Part shown: positions 7,964 through 17,398 of the stretch, piece after piece | Layout of the letters: the number at the start of each line of letters is the position of its first letter | How positions within the stretch are numbered: position 1 is the stretch's first letter | DNA from: Agrobacterium rubi TR3 = NBRC 13261 | GTDB lineage: Bacteria > Pseudomonadota > Alphaproteobacteria > Rhizobiales > Rhizobiaceae | Length of the DNA: 64,000 bases | Direction: 5' to 3' | Assembly (NCBI RefSeq): GCF_000739935.1 | Contig: NZ_BBJU01000012.1 | Coordinates: 62,001 to 126,000, forward strand | Translations under genes and position numbers: made by a program | Notes under the pieces: generated by a model | Database searches by the model: none | What the model saw: the letters and a program-made list of their open reading frames with translations, nothing else | Told to the model about the DNA's origin: nothing

Positions 7964-9180
7964 ATGAAACTCCTGCCGTGGCGGCCCGTGGGTATGCTGA
8001 GATGGGAGGCGATGCTTTCGCCGATATCGGCAAAGGATGAGCGAATACCAATGTTACGTTCACGAATGCCGGGGCCGAAGGCCATGATCGGCACGCGCTC
8101 GCGGGTGTGGTCCGTGCCGCGCCATGTCGGGTCGCAGCCATGGTCAGCTGTGAGAATGGCGATATCACCCGGCTGCATCTTGCGGTGAATTTCCGGCAGA
8201 CGGGCGTCGAAGGCTTCAAGTGCCGCGGCATAGCCCGCCACATCGCGGCGGTGGCCATAGATCATGTCGAAATCAACGAAATTGGTGAAGACGAGATCGC
8301 CGTCTTCGGCCTCTTCCATCGCCTGCAATGTCGCATCCATCAGCGCGTCATTGCCATTGGCCTTGATAACGCGGGTAACGCCCTGATGGGCGTAGATATC
8401 GCCGATCTTGCCGATGGCGAGCACCTTGCGGTCCCTCTCTACCAGGCGGTCGAGCAAAGTCGGCTCCGGTGGCAGAACGGAAAAATCGCGGCGGTTGCCG
8501 GTCCGCTCAAAGGTCGCGGCGGTTTCGCCGGTAAAAGGCCGGGCGATGACGCGACCGATGTTCAGCGGATCGACCAGTTTGCGCACGGTTTGGCAAAAGG
8601 CGATCAATCGCTCCAGCCCGAAATGCTGTTCATGCGCGGCGATCTGGAAAACAGAGTCCGAGGATGTATAACAGATGGGCTTGCCGGTTCGGATATGGTC
8701 TGCGCCGAAGCGGGCAATGATCTCAGTACCGGATGCATGGCAATTGCCGAGAATGCCCGGCACTTCACCCTGCTCGCAAATGGCCGCGACGAGTTCGGGA
8801 GAGAAAGCATCGCCTTCCGTCGGGAAGTAACCCCAGTCGAACCGAACCGGCGTGCCTGCAATTTCCCAATGGCCAGATGGTGTGTCCTTGCCCTTCGACA
8901 CCTCACTGGCGCAACCGTGAATGCCATAGATGCGTTCCGGCGGCTCCATGCCAGCAGGCGCCTCACCGCTGGAAAGCTGGGCGATGTTCAAAAGGCCAAG
9001 CGCCGACATGTTCGGCAATTTTAGCGGCCCGGAGCGCAGGCCCGCACGATCCGCAGCACCGGCCGCACAGAATTCGGCGATATGGCCCAGCGTGTTCGAA
9101 CCAAGATCGCTATAGTCTTCAGCATCCGGCGCGCCACCTACGCCGAAGGAATCGAGAACGAGAAGGAAGGCTCGTGCCAT
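7960..9180 (-). CDS. deoB: Phosphopentomutase
   Basis: 406 residues, alkaline-phosphatase superfamily. The N-terminal metal site is [20 protein letters not shown] (D10 first), and the C-terminal site is [18 protein letters not shown]. The enzyme interconverts ribose/deoxyribose 1- and 5-phosphates, linking nucleoside breakdown to sugar metabolism. It is first in the deoB-add-upp unit and overlaps add by four bases. The ATG at 9178-9180 has only a weak GTGGTGA-type site. It lies just 10 bases past the U-tract of a strong hairpin that ends the surf1 transcript, so little room remains for a separate leader. Confidence 0.95.
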   Translation of the reverse strand: MARAFLLVLDSFGVGGAPDAEDYSDLGSNTLGHIAEFCAAGAADRAGLRSGPLKLPNMSALGLLNIAQLSSGEAPAGMEPPERIYGIHGCASEVSKGKDTPSGHWEIAGTPVRFDWGYFPTEGDAFSPELVAAICEQGEVPGILGNCHASGTEIIARFGADHIRTGKPICYTSSDSVFQIAAHEQHFGLERLIAFCQTVRKLVDPLNIGRVIARPFTGETAATFERTGNRRDFSVLPPEPTLLDRLVERDRKVLAIGKIGDIYAHQGVTRVIKANGNDALMDATLQAMEEAEDGDLVFTNFVDFDMIYGHRRDVAGYAAALEAFDARLPEIHRKMQPGDIAILTADHGCDPTWRGTDHTRERVPIMAFGPGIRERNIGIRSSFADIGESIASHLSIPTGRHGRSFM

Positions 9181-9190
9181 ACGTCACCAC

Positions 9191-9215
9191 AAAAAGCGCG
9201 GCGCAAAGGGCCGCG
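9191..9215 (-). terminator. Intrinsic terminator after surf1, directly before deoB
   Basis: On the minus strand CGCGGC pairs with GCCGCG and is followed by CTTTTT. It ends 10 bases before the deoB start codon. It may end surf1 transcripts, or act as an attenuator for deoB-add-upp. Confidence 0.65.
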
Positions 9216-9266
9216 ATAACAAACGAGTGATATAATCACCGCGAGAGAAAAGGTGAAACGCTTTCT

Positions 9267-10058
9267 TTAAGCACTCTCGTGGACGCCTGTGGGCTCGTCC
9301 TTGCGTGCTGTCTTCGGCGCATTCAGATTGCGCGTCACGTACCAGCCCGCAGCAACGACCATGCCCGCCAGAATGTACCATGTGATGGCATAGGACAGGT
9401 GGTTGTTGGGGAAGGTCAGCATGGTCTTGCCACCGATGGGCAGGCCGCCCGGATTGGGTGTCGCATCCGCATCGACGTAGAACGGCGCGGCATTTGCGAT
9501 CTGTTTGGTCAAGGCGATCTGGACAATATTGCGCGAATACCAGCGATCATTCTGCGGATCGTTGGTGCGCAGGAAAAGGCCGCCCGTCTCTGGCGCACGC
9601 ATCAAGCCCACGACGTCGACGCGGCCTTCGACTTCGCCTTGCGGACGTGCGGAAGGTTCGCGCTTGTCGGTGGGGACGAAGCCGCGGTTGACGATGACAG
9701 AGGAGCCATCGTCGCGTTGCAGTGGGGTCAGCACCCAGTAGCCGGGGCCGAGATCGGAGACGGTATAGACCTGAACCTCATCCTGATGACGGAAGGTGCC
9801 GGACAGATGGACGCGGCGGTATTCGTACTGCGATGGGTCGGTCAGAGTGGGCCACTCGCTGGCCAAAGGTGCTTCCACAGGGGCGGCGTGGGCGCGCTCC
9901 TCGACATTGGCAATCAATTCGCGTTTCCACGCCAAGCGGTTCACCTGCCATGTGCCCAGCGCCAGCAGGCAGCCGGTCAGCACAACCGTCATGAGAATGA
10001 CGACGATGGCCGCAGGGCGAATGCCCTTACGCGGCGTGTTTTCATTTTGGATGGTCAT
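9267..10058 (-). CDS. SURF1 family cytochrome oxidase assembly protein
   Basis: 263 residues. There is an N-terminal membrane segment (about 15-36), the family motif LGTWQVNRLAWKRELI, a periplasmic domain with VIVNRGFVP, and a C-terminal membrane segment after NNHLSYAITWYILAG. This is the classical SURF1 layout, with conserved NHxxYAxTWY. SURF1 proteins help insert haem into haem-copper oxidases. The location immediately behind cyoABCD on the same strand fits assembly of that oxidase. The chosen ATG at 10056-10058 (MTIQNENTPRKG) follows a GGGA-type site; the longer frame from 10172 would run through a terminator and is rejected. Confidence 0.9.
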   Translation of the reverse strand: MTIQNENTPRKGIRPAAIVVILMTVVLTGCLLALGTWQVNRLAWKRELIANVEERAHAAPVEAPLASEWPTLTDPSQYEYRRVHLSGTFRHQDEVQVYTVSDLGPGYWVLTPLQRDDGSSVIVNRGFVPTDKREPSARPQGEVEGRVDVVGLMRAPETGGLFLRTNDPQNDRWYSRNIVQIALTKQIANAAPFYVDADATPNPGGLPIGGKTMLTFPNNHLSYAITWYILAGMVVAAGWYVTRNLNAPKTARKDEPTGVHESA

Positions 10059-10077
10059 CGGAGCTTTCCCGCTCAAC

Positions 10078-10112
10078 AAAAAAACCCATGAATCCGCTCT
10101 CCGATTCATGGG
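10078..10112 (-). terminator. Intrinsic terminator/attenuator between cyoD and surf1
   Basis: Minus strand: CCCATGAATC pairs with GATTCATGGG around GGAGAGCG, followed by seven T. A second hairpin, GGCCCGC with GCGGGCC (10137-10157), lies closer to cyoD. The T-run ends only 20 bases before the surf1 start codon. Confidence 0.85.
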
Positions 10113-10181
10113 GTCTTGTGTCTCTCGGAGAGGAGCGGCCCGCTTTTCGCGCGGGCCACCATATTGTTGCAACGGTGCCGG

Positions 10182-10598
10182 TTACGGCATGTTGCGCATC
10201 TGCTCCATGGTCATGGTCGGCATCATGTTCTTGTTCATGTTGTACATGACCCAGAGCGAGCCGACGAGCGTGATCATGACCACAACAAGCGTGAACAGCA
10301 GCGACATGAAGGTCCAGCCGCCCTGCGACTTGGTGTTCATGTGCAGGAAGTAGATCATGTGCACGAACACCTGGATCACACCGAAGATCATGATGACGAT
10401 GACGGTTGTCGTGCGGTTGTCGAGAACATCGCCCATGACCAGCCAGAACGGAATCGCCGTCAGGATGACCGAGAGGATGAAGCCGATCATGTAGCTCTTG
10501 AAGGAGCCGTGATCTTCGCCGCTATCGTGGTGGTGATCGTCGCCATGGGCATGCCCATGACCATGATCGTGGCTATGGTCGTGTGTGTTTGCACTCAT
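10182..10598 (-). CDS. cyoD: Cytochrome o ubiquinol oxidase subunit IV
   Basis: 138 residues with three hydrophobic segments (GFILSVILTAIPFWLVMG; VIVIMIFGVIQVFVHMIYFLHM; LLFTLVVVMITLVGSLWVMYNM) as in CyoD. The first 31 residues hold eleven histidines in an HDHSHDHGHGHAHG pattern, which could bind metal or reflect a rhizobial family trait. The ATG at 10596-10598 is seven bases after a GGAG site; an adjacent GTG at 10601 is too close. Its start overlaps the cyoC stop by one base (TGATG). Subunit IV stabilises the oxidase complex in the inner membrane. Confidence 0.92.
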   Translation of the reverse strand: MSANTHDHSHDHGHGHAHGDDHHHDSGEDHGSFKSYMIGFILSVILTAIPFWLVMGDVLDNRTTTVIVIMIFGVIQVFVHMIYFLHMNTKSQGGWTFMSLLFTLVVVMITLVGSLWVMYNMNKNMMPTMTMEQMRNMP

Positions 10599-11224
10599 CA
10601 CAGAACTCCAACCAGATAGACAAAGGAAAAGACGCCGATCCAGATCACGTCGAGGAAGTGCCAGAACATGGACAGGCAGGTCAGGCGGCGCATGTTTTCA
10701 GGATGCAGGCCGAACTTCTTGACCTGAACCATGAGCGTCACCAACCAGATGACACCGAAAGTGACGTGCAGACCGTGCGTGCCGACCAGCGCGAAGAATG
10801 CGGACAGGAACGCCGAACGCTGCGGTGTCGCACCCTCGTGGATCAGATGGTAGAACTCGTACAGTTCCAGACCAAGGAAGGCCAGGCCGAACAGGCCGGT
10901 GATGGCGAGCCAGATCAGCGTCGTGTTGATCTTCTTCTTCTGTGCCTCCAGCATGGCAAAGCCATAGGTGATGGAGGAGAAGAGAAGGAAACCGGTGTTG
11001 ATCGCCACCAGTTTCAGATCGAAGAGATCAGCGCCGGACGGGCCGGCCGCATAGCTGCGACCGACGACGGCATAGGTTGCAAAGAGCGTTGCGAAGATCA
11101 GGCAGTCGCTCATCAGATACAGCCAGAAACCGATAGATGTACCGTTTTCCGGGTGGTGGTCTTCCTTCAGGTAGAAGACCGGCTTTTCCGCGCCATTGGC
11201 GCTCTGGGCAGGTGCTTGAGACAT
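10598..11224 (-). CDS. cyoC: Cytochrome o ubiquinol oxidase subunit III
   Basis: 208 residues with five membrane segments. Family landmarks are GFWLYLMSDCLIFATLFATYAV, ELYEFYHLIHEGATPQRSAFL, GTHGLHVTFGVIWL (the conserved histidine segment) and the final HFLDVIWIGVFSFVYLVG. It is a core subunit of the haem-copper quinol oxidase. It starts four bases after cyoB ends and overlaps cyoD, as expected in a tightly packed operon. Confidence 0.95.
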   Translation of the reverse strand: MSQAPAQSANGAEKPVFYLKEDHHPENGTSIGFWLYLMSDCLIFATLFATYAVVGRSYAAGPSGADLFDLKLVAINTGFLLFSSITYGFAMLEAQKKKINTTLIWLAITGLFGLAFLGLELYEFYHLIHEGATPQRSAFLSAFFALVGTHGLHVTFGVIWLVTLMVQVKKFGLHPENMRRLTCLSMFWHFLDVIWIGVFSFVYLVGVL

Positions 11225-11228
11225 TCTG

Positions 11229-13232
11229 TTACGCCTGAGTTGCCAGCAGCTTCGTACGTTCTGCTTCGACTTCCGTCACATCCGAAACCGGGATGTAATA
11301 GTCGCGATTGTAATTGAAGGTGTGGGCAATGGAGACACCGATGATGGCCACCAGAGAGACGATTGCCAGCCACCAGATGTGCCACACCAGTGCAAAGCCG
11401 AGGACCACGCTGATCGCGCTGATGATGACGCCTGTGCCGGTGTTCTTCGGCATGTGGATGGGGATGAAGCCATCGACGGGACGTTCGGCACCGTGCTTCT
11501 TCATATGCGCCCAGGCATCGATTTCATGCACGACCGGCGTGAAAGCGAAGTTGTAGGCAGGCGGTGGAGACGAAGTGGACCACTCCAGCGTACGGCCATG
11601 GAAGGGATCGCCGGTGACATCGCGCAGCTCTTCGCGTCGCAGGAAGCTGACGACGAGCTGGATGATGAAGGAGGCAATGCCAAGCGCAATCAGGAACGCA
11701 CCGAAGGCAGCGACAATGAACCATATCTGCAACGAGGTGTCTTCGAACTGGCTGAGACGACGGGTCACACCCATCAGGCCGAGAATATAGAGCGGCATGA
11801 AGGCGAAGTAGAAGCCGATGAACCAGAACCAGAAGGACATCTTGCCCCAGAACGGGTCGAGACGATAACCGAAGGCCTTCGGGAACCAGTAGGCGATACC
11901 GGCCAGAACACCGAAGACCACGCCGCCGATGATCGTGTTGTGGAAGTGGGCGATCAGGAACAGCGAGTTGTGCAGCACGAAGTCGGCAGGGGGAACGGCG
12001 AGCAGAACGCCCGTCATGCCGCCGATGACGAAGGTGATCATGAAGCCCATGGCCCACAGCATCGGCACATCGAAGGTGATGCGGCCCTTATACATGGTGA
12101 AGAGCCAGTTGAAGATCTTCGCGCCCGTCGGGATCGAGATGATCATCGTCGTGATGCCGAAGAACGCATTGACGCTGGCACCGGAGCCCATGGTGAAGAA
12201 GTGGTGCAACCAAACGACATAGGCCAGGATGGTGATGACGACAGTCGCATAGACCATCGACGTGTAGCCGAACAACCGCTTGTTAGAGAAGGTCGACACG
12301 ATCTCGGAGAAGATGCCGAAGGCAGGCAGCACGAGAATGTAGACTTCCGGGTGGCCCCAGATCCAGATGAGGTTGACATACATCATCGGGTTGCCGCCGA
12401 GATCGTTGGTGAAGAAGTTGGTACCAACGTAACGGTCAAGCGTGAGCAGAGCGAGCGTGCCTGTCAGGATCGGGAAGGACGCCACGATCAGGATGTTGGA
12501 ACACAGCGATGTCCACACGAAGATCGGCAGGCGCATCAGCGTCATGCCGGGTGCACGCATCTTGATGATGGTGACAATCAGGTTGATACCCGACAGCGTC
12601 GTTCCAACACCAGCGATCTGCAAGCCCCAGATGTAATAGTCGACGCCGACGCTCGGGCTTCCCTGGATGCCTGACAGTGGCGGATAGGCCAGCCAACCCG
12701 TCTGCGCATATTCACCGATGAACAGCGAGATCATGGTTATGACGGCACCAGCCGTGGTCATCCAGAAGGAGAAGTTGTTGAGGAAGGGGAAGGAGACGTC
12801 ACGTGCGCCGATCTGCAACGGAATGACGTAGTTCATCAAACCGGTGATCATCGGCATCGCCATGAAGAAGATCATGATCACGCCGTGAGCGGTGAAAATC
12901 TGGTCATAGTGATGCGGGTTCAGGTAACCTTCCGAACCGCCCGAGGCAATGGCCTGCTGGAGACGCATCATGACAGCATCGGCAAAACCGCGCATCAGCA
13001 TGACGAGTGCCAGAATGATGTACATGATACCGATCTTCTTATGATCGATACTCGTAAACCATTCTTTCCAGAGATATCCCCAGAGCTTGAAATAGGTGAG
13101 CAGCCCGAGCACGGCTGCACCACCAAGAGCCACGACCGCGAAGGTCACGATCAGAATGGGCTCATGGAAGGGGATGGATTCCCACGTCAGTTTCCCGAAA
13201 AGGAACGACGTTTGATCGGTATTGACGACCAT
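11229..13232 (-). CDS. cyoB: Cytochrome o ubiquinol oxidase subunit I
   Basis: 667 residues. This is the catalytic subunit of the cytochrome bo3-type quinol oxidase, reducing oxygen to water and pumping protons. Haem and CuB ligands are seen in [39 protein letters not shown] and [12 protein letters not shown]. It has about fifteen hydrophobic segments. The ATG at 13230-13232 ([13 protein letters not shown]) has AGAGG five bases upstream; the frame from 13298 is rejected. A 138-base gap with a hairpin separates it from cyoA. Confidence 0.97.
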   Translation of the reverse strand: MVVNTDQTSFLFGKLTWESIPFHEPILIVTFAVVALGGAAVLGLLTYFKLWGYLWKEWFTSIDHKKIGIMYIILALVMLMRGFADAVMMRLQQAIASGGSEGYLNPHHYDQIFTAHGVIMIFFMAMPMITGLMNYVIPLQIGARDVSFPFLNNFSFWMTTAGAVITMISLFIGEYAQTGWLAYPPLSGIQGSPSVGVDYYIWGLQIAGVGTTLSGINLIVTIIKMRAPGMTLMRLPIFVWTSLCSNILIVASFPILTGTLALLTLDRYVGTNFFTNDLGGNPMMYVNLIWIWGHPEVYILVLPAFGIFSEIVSTFSNKRLFGYTSMVYATVVITILAYVVWLHHFFTMGSGASVNAFFGITTMIISIPTGAKIFNWLFTMYKGRITFDVPMLWAMGFMITFVIGGMTGVLLAVPPADFVLHNSLFLIAHFHNTIIGGVVFGVLAGIAYWFPKAFGYRLDPFWGKMSFWFWFIGFYFAFMPLYILGLMGVTRRLSQFEDTSLQIWFIVAAFGAFLIALGIASFIIQLVVSFLRREELRDVTGDPFHGRTLEWSTSSPPPAYNFAFTPVVHEIDAWAHMKKHGAERPVDGFIPIHMPKNTGTGVIISAISVVLGFALVWHIWWLAIVSLVAIIGVSIAHTFNYNRDYYIPVSDVTEVEAERTKLLATQA

Positions 13233-13260
13233 TTTAGCCTCTTGCGATTTTCGGAGTGCC

Positions 13261-13280
13261 GTTCGTCCACCGGGACGAAC
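13261..13280. repeat. Inverted repeat between cyoA and cyoB
   Basis: GTTCGTCC with GGACGAAC around four bases, in the 138-base intra-operon gap, about 30 bases before the cyoB start. No T-run follows, so it is more likely an mRNA-processing or stability hairpin than a terminator. Confidence 0.4.
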
Positions 13281-13370
13281 CGAACATTCCCACGTCATTG
13301 AATCTACGCATCGATCACACCGGTGCGCTCAGAGCAGCACAAACCTGCGCCGCATAAACATTCACTCGGC

Positions 13371-14459
13371 TCAGCCGGCGCTCTTGTCCGCCAAAGGCAG
13401 TTGCGCCTTCTTTTCAGGAAGAGCAGCCGGTTCGAATGTCTGGCCTTCGATGGCAGCCGGTACGGACTGTGGACCCGATGCAACGCCATAGGGCGAAAGC
13501 GGTGTGCAGACCACGGAGTTCAGTGCCTTGGCGATATCGATGCCTTCCTTGCCGCCGCCGCCATTGGCGTCGATGTGCATCATGTCACGCATGCAAAGCT
13601 TGTTGGGCTCGACGCAACGGTTGAGGATCGCGTCGTAAAGCTCTGGATCGACATTGGCGAAATACTGCACGGGCTCGCGTTCGCTGGGCTTGGCGAATTC
13701 GAGATACTCCATGCGGCCGAAGCCCTTGCCGCCGTCTTTTGCCTTGGCAACCCACTGGTCGAATCCTTCCTGGCTCATGCCATGGAACTTGAAGCGCATG
13801 TGCGAGAAGCCGGGACCGGAGAAGTTGGCGGAGAAGCCGTCATAGACGCCTTCCTTGTTGATCACAGCGTGAAGCTTGGTCTGCATGCCGCCCATGGCGT
13901 AGATCTGGCCGGCGAGCGCTGGCACGAAGAACGAGTTCATCGCCGTGGTGCCGGTGATCTTGAAGTTGATGGGAACATCGACGGGTGCGGCAAATTCGTT
14001 GACGCTGCCAATGCCCAGTTCCGGATAGAAGAACAGCCACTTCCAGTCCATCGCCACGACTTCGACCGTGATCGGCTTCATGTCGGCGGTGACCTGGCGG
14101 TCCTGATCGATGCGTTCGATGGGGCGGTAGGGATCGAGACGGTGCGTCGAAATCCACGTCACGGTGCCCAGCATCAGAATGATCGCGACCGGAGCCGACC
14201 AGATGACCATTTCAAGACGCGTGGAGTGGTGCCATTCCGGATCGTAATCTTCGGCCTTGGCGGATGCGCGGTACTTCCACGCAAAGAACAGCGTGAGAGC
14301 CAGAACCGGGACGATGATGAGGAGCATCAAAACCGTTGAGGTGATGATGAGGTCGCGCTGCTGGACGGCAACGTCCCCCGAAGGATTCATCACGACGAGA
14401 TCGCAGCCGCTGAGCAGGAGCACAGACGACAGGGCCAGAAGGGCGGAGGACTTTTTCAT
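13371..14459 (-). CDS. cyoA: Cytochrome o ubiquinol oxidase subunit II
   Basis: 362 residues. A lipoprotein signal ends LLLSGC, with the lipidated cysteine at residue 19. Two membrane segments follow (about 40-62 and 83-105), then a periplasmic cupredoxin domain with EVVAMDWKWLFFYPELGIG. The CuA cysteines of cytochrome c oxidases are absent, consistent with quinol oxidation. A long C-terminal extension after the domain carries RCVEPNKLCMRDMMHIDANGG, as in many alphaproteobacterial CyoA proteins. First gene of the cyoABCD operon. The start ATG at 14457-14459 has a weak ribosome-binding site but is fixed by the signal peptide. Confidence 0.95.
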   Translation of the reverse strand: MKKSSALLALSSVLLLSGCDLVVMNPSGDVAVQQRDLIITSTVLMLLIIVPVLALTLFFAWKYRASAKAEDYDPEWHHSTRLEMVIWSAPVAIILMLGTVTWISTHRLDPYRPIERIDQDRQVTADMKPITVEVVAMDWKWLFFYPELGIGSVNEFAAPVDVPINFKITGTTAMNSFFVPALAGQIYAMGGMQTKLHAVINKEGVYDGFSANFSGPGFSHMRFKFHGMSQEGFDQWVAKAKDGGKGFGRMEYLEFAKPSEREPVQYFANVDPELYDAILNRCVEPNKLCMRDMMHIDANGGGGKEGIDIAKALNSVVCTPLSPYGVASGPQSVPAAIEGQTFEPAALPEKKAQLPLADKSAG

Positions 14460-14777
14460 AAGGGTGCGCACGTTTTGGGACTCGTACTGTTTTTCATATG
14501 GCCGCGGTATAATTGCCAAACGTCATAAAGGACATGAGGTAGTTTGTCGCGGTGCAACATAACATTTTAGCCGCGGTTATCGCGGCATGCGGAAAAGAGA
14601 AACCGAAAGGTGGAAAGTGACGCATTATCTCATACGATGGCATGTGGGCAAGCCCTTCCTGATATTCTTCAATTGACGCCTTTGAACCCCTGTGTGACAA
14701 TCCGTCGCATAACGTCGGCGAAAGAGGAGCGCCGGTTGTTATGGTCATGGCTTGCCCATACGCAGGAGGGAATTTTT
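14460..14777. promoter_or_regulatory. Divergent cyoA / MFS transporter promoter region
   Basis: A 318-base gap between two divergent units; both promoters should lie here. It is AT-richer near 14500-14580. I see no perfect FNR-type TTGAT-N4-ATCAA site and no convincing -35/-10 pair, so nothing more specific is claimed. Confidence 0.4.
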
Positions 14778-16106
14778 ATGAGTTATACCGATACGGCCTC
14801 GTCCTACTCACCCAACAACGGACCGAACGGCCAGCCGGGCGCGCCCGTCGCTGTCGACCCCGATCGCATTACGATTGCGGTCATTCTGGCCAGAATGACG
14901 GAGTTCTTCGACTTCTTCGTCTATGCCATTGCGTCTGCCCTCGTTTTCCCTCACGTCTTCTTTTCCTTCGTCGACCCCCTCACCGCCACCCTCTATTCCT
15001 TCGCCGTGTTTTCGCTGGCCTTCATCGCCCGCCCCATCGGCTCTCTCCTGTTTCTGCAGATCGACCGTAAATTCGGACGTGCCGTCAAGCTGACGGCAGC
15101 GTTGTTCACGCTCTGTGGCTCCACGATGGCGATCAGCTTCCTGCCATCCTACGCCGATGCAGGCATGATTGCGCCTCTGCTGCTGGCTGTTTTCCGTATA
15201 GGCCAAGGTCTTGGTCTTGGCGGCGCCTGGGATGGTCTGGTCTCGCTTCTGGCGATGAACGCGCCGGAAAAGCAGCGCGGCTGGTATGCGATGATGCCAC
15301 AGCTGGGTGCTGCCATGGGCTTTGGTCTGGCGAGCGCCTTCTTCATCATCTTCACCACCCAGCTTTCCAACCCGGAATTTCTGGCCTGGGGCTGGCGCTT
15401 CCCGTTCTTTGTCGCCTTGGCGCTCAACGTTCTGGCCCTTTTCGCCCGCCTGCGAATGATTGTTACGCCGGAATTCCAGTCCATGCTGCAACAGCATGAG
15501 CTGGAGCCAAAGCCGATGTTCGAGATGCTGCGCAACCAGTCACGTGTCGTCTTCACCGGCGCCTTCGTGCCCTTAGCGAGCTTTGCGCTGTTCCATCTCG
15601 TCACCGTGTTTCCGCTCAGCTGGGTGTCGCTCAATACGACGCAGCGCGTCTCCGACTTCCTGTTCGTGCAATTCGTCAGCGCCATCATCGCGGGCGGTAT
15701 GATCGTCGTATCAGGTGTCGTGTCCGACAAGATCGGTCGCCGCAAGCTGATCGGGATCGCCGCTGCCCTGATCGCGATCTTCAGCTTCATCGCCCCTGTC
15801 CTCCTGGCATCGGGCGATATCGGCCGCTATCTCTTCGTCGTGATCGGCTTTGCCCTGCTTGGCCTGTCTTTCGGACAGTCGGGCGGTGCCCTGGCATCGC
15901 GTTTCACCCGCGAATATCGCTACACCGGCGCGTCGCTTACCTCCGATATCTCATGGTTGATCGGTGCAGGTTTTGCGCCGCTGGTTGCGCTGGGCTTCTC
16001 GTCGAAGTTCGGGCTGTTTGCGGTCGGCATCTATCTTCTGTCGGGTGCCCTGTGCACCATCGTGGCGCTGTATTTCAGCCGCGTGCTGGATATGCCGTCG
16101 GAATAA
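14778..16106 (+). CDS. MFS transporter, metabolite:H+ symporter-like
   Basis: 442 residues with about twelve membrane segments. The RIGQGLGLGGAWDG motif in the first half and the cytoplasmic loop VSDKIGRRKLIG in the second are those of the metabolite:H+ symporter branch (ProP/ShiA/YhjE-like). Substrate unknown; candidates are dicarboxylates, shikimate or other small acids. The ATG at 14778 is preceded by GGAGGG seven bases upstream; upstream in-frame starts from 14610 lack a site. It is divergent from cyoA and ends in a strong terminator. Confidence 0.88.
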   Translation: MSYTDTASSYSPNNGPNGQPGAPVAVDPDRITIAVILARMTEFFDFFVYAIASALVFPHVFFSFVDPLTATLYSFAVFSLAFIARPIGSLLFLQIDRKFGRAVKLTAALFTLCGSTMAISFLPSYADAGMIAPLLLAVFRIGQGLGLGGAWDGLVSLLAMNAPEKQRGWYAMMPQLGAAMGFGLASAFFIIFTTQLSNPEFLAWGWRFPFFVALALNVLALFARLRMIVTPEFQSMLQQHELEPKPMFEMLRNQSRVVFTGAFVPLASFALFHLVTVFPLSWVSLNTTQRVSDFLFVQFVSAIIAGGMIVVSGVVSDKIGRRKLIGIAAALIAIFSFIAPVLLASGDIGRYLFVVIGFALLGLSFGQSGGALASRFTREYRYTGASLTSDISWLIGAGFAPLVALGFSSKFGLFAVGIYLLSGALCTIVALYFSRVLDMPSE

Positions 16107-16123
16107 ATCAGGCATGAATGAAC

Positions 16124-16163
16124 AACAATGCCGCGGGATCGATGATCTCGCGGCATTGTTTTT
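16124..16163 (+). terminator. Intrinsic terminator of the MFS gene
   Basis: AACAATGCCGCG pairs with CGCGGCATTGTT, followed by TTTTT; 17 bases after the stop. It may also serve the convergent TadE-like gene, since the complementary strand carries an A/T-rich tail. Confidence 0.85.
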
Positions 16164-16188
16164 GATCAGACTTGTCCCTAGGCTGAAT

Positions 16189-16770
16189 TCAGCAATCGCT
16201 GCAGATGATTGGCGTCTCTTCGCGCTTGGCAAAGTAGTAATCTCTGCCGATGGTAATCTGTCTCATGCTTGGCGCCGTGTTCGACATGAACATCAGGAGC
16301 GTATGAGGGATCGTCAGTTCGGCGTGGATGAGAAACGCATTGGGCTGCCGCAGATTATCCGGGATCGTCGCGACGGAATTGGCGGGATAGGGTGGCTTGT
16401 TGCTCTGGCTCCACGACCAGCTTATCTTTGCCACCCTGTTGGCATCGACCTGGATGCCGCTGATCTTCAAATCCAGCCCGGTCGTGGCATAGGGAACGAA
16501 AATCGCCGAGGCCACATCGGGCATGGTCCTCAAGTACGCTTTATTAACGGTCACCTGCTGCGACACGAGGTCGGCGATGGTGCCGGCTGCGTGCGTGGCG
16601 CGCTTATAGACGCTGAAGCCGATCGTCAGTTCGAATGCCGTGATATAAAGCGCCAGGAGAACCGGGAAGATAATGGCGAATTCCACCGCGCCCACGCCCT
16701 GGCGATCATGCTTCAACCGCGTGAATATCCGGCCAATCCCGCGCAACGTGTGTTTTGTCTGTCTCATCAT
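16189..16770 (-). CDS. TadE-like pilus assembly protein
   Basis: 193 residues. A short basic N-terminus is followed by the TadE signature RQGVGAVEFAIIFPVLLALYITAFEL, a single membrane segment with the invariant glutamate. A pseudopilin-like periplasmic domain then ends in a Cys-x-x-Cys tail (ICSDC). TadE-type minor pseudopilins take part in Flp/Tad pilus assembly, but no tad export genes are in the window. The start is uncertain: tandem ATGs at 16765-16770 are used because the longer frame would overlap the preceding gene by 29 bases. Second of a two-gene unit. Confidence 0.78.
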   Translation of the reverse strand: MMRQTKHTLRGIGRIFTRLKHDRQGVGAVEFAIIFPVLLALYITAFELTIGFSVYKRATHAAGTIADLVSQQVTVNKAYLRTMPDVASAIFVPYATTGLDLKISGIQVDANRVAKISWSWSQSNKPPYPANSVATIPDNLRQPNAFLIHAELTIPHTLLMFMSNTAPSMRQITIGRDYYFAKREETPIICSDC

Positions 16771-16780
16771 CGTGTCGCGC

Positions 16781-17398
16781 TCACTGGTACGCTTCATTGC
16801 GGAACGCATCTGTTGCGACGATCAGAAAATGGGACGGCATGGACCCGTCTTTCGGGCGAATGTTGGTCAGATAAGGCCGCACGATATCGGCCACCACCTG
16901 CCAACGGTAATAGACACGCAACATATTGATGGTGCTTGGCCCACCCGGTGAAAACTTGAATGTGGACGTATCGAGATCGAAAAACTGGCCGTTCGGCGTC
17001 AACGGGATTGTTTTGGGAATATCGGCGAAGGTGTTGAAGCTGCGCAAATCGATATAGAGCTTTTCCGGCTTCTTGATCTCATCTGTCGAGCAGGTGATCA
17101 GGATCGACACTTCGGCACAAAACAGCTTTCTGAAGTCTTCCTGACTGATGGTGCTGGAAATCTGGCCCGTTCGCAGCTGACGCGCCAACCGGTCCGTTGC
17201 ATTCGTTACCAGTTGCTCACCCATCATCGCCAGAAAGGTTTCAATAATCGCAAAGACGACGAGAAAATAGGGAAGCGCGAGAATGGCAAACTCGATGGCT
17301 GCTGCACCTTCGCGGGAACGCGCAAATCGTCTGGCCAGTAACAATTTTGGAGACAATGCCTGCATCGCGCTTTTACAATCTTCATGACGGGAAAGCAT
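16781..17398 (-). CDS. TadE/TadG-like pilus assembly protein
   Basis: 205 residues. The motif RSREGAAAIEFAILALPYFLVVFAIIETFLAM near residues 28-59 is the TadE membrane anchor with its glutamate. The rest is a periplasmic domain with two cysteines (FCAEVSILITC). It lies 10 bases ahead of a second TadE-like gene, so both are cotranscribed. A usual third partner with a von Willebrand domain is absent. The start may instead be the internal ATG at 17365 (MQALSPK). The upstream 200 bases are AT-rich and presumably hold the promoter. Confidence 0.78.
   Translation of the reverse strand: MLSRHEDCKSAMQALSPKLLLARRFARSREGAAAIEFAILALPYFLVVFAIIETFLAMMGEQLVTNATDRLARQLRTGQISSTISQEDFRKLFCAEVSILITCSTDEIKKPEKLYIDLRSFNTFADIPKTIPLTPNGQFFDLDTSTFKFSPGGPSTINMLRVYYRWQVVADIVRPYLTNIRPKDGSMPSHFLIVATDAFRNEAYQ

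Noticed and set aside
9184-9381. 65-codon minus-strand frame between deoB and surf1
   Set aside because: Overlaps the surf1 3' end in another frame and crosses the terminator.
11322-12674. 450-codon open frame antisense to cyoB
   Set aside because: Asp/His/Glu/Arg-rich shadow of a hydrophobic protein gene.
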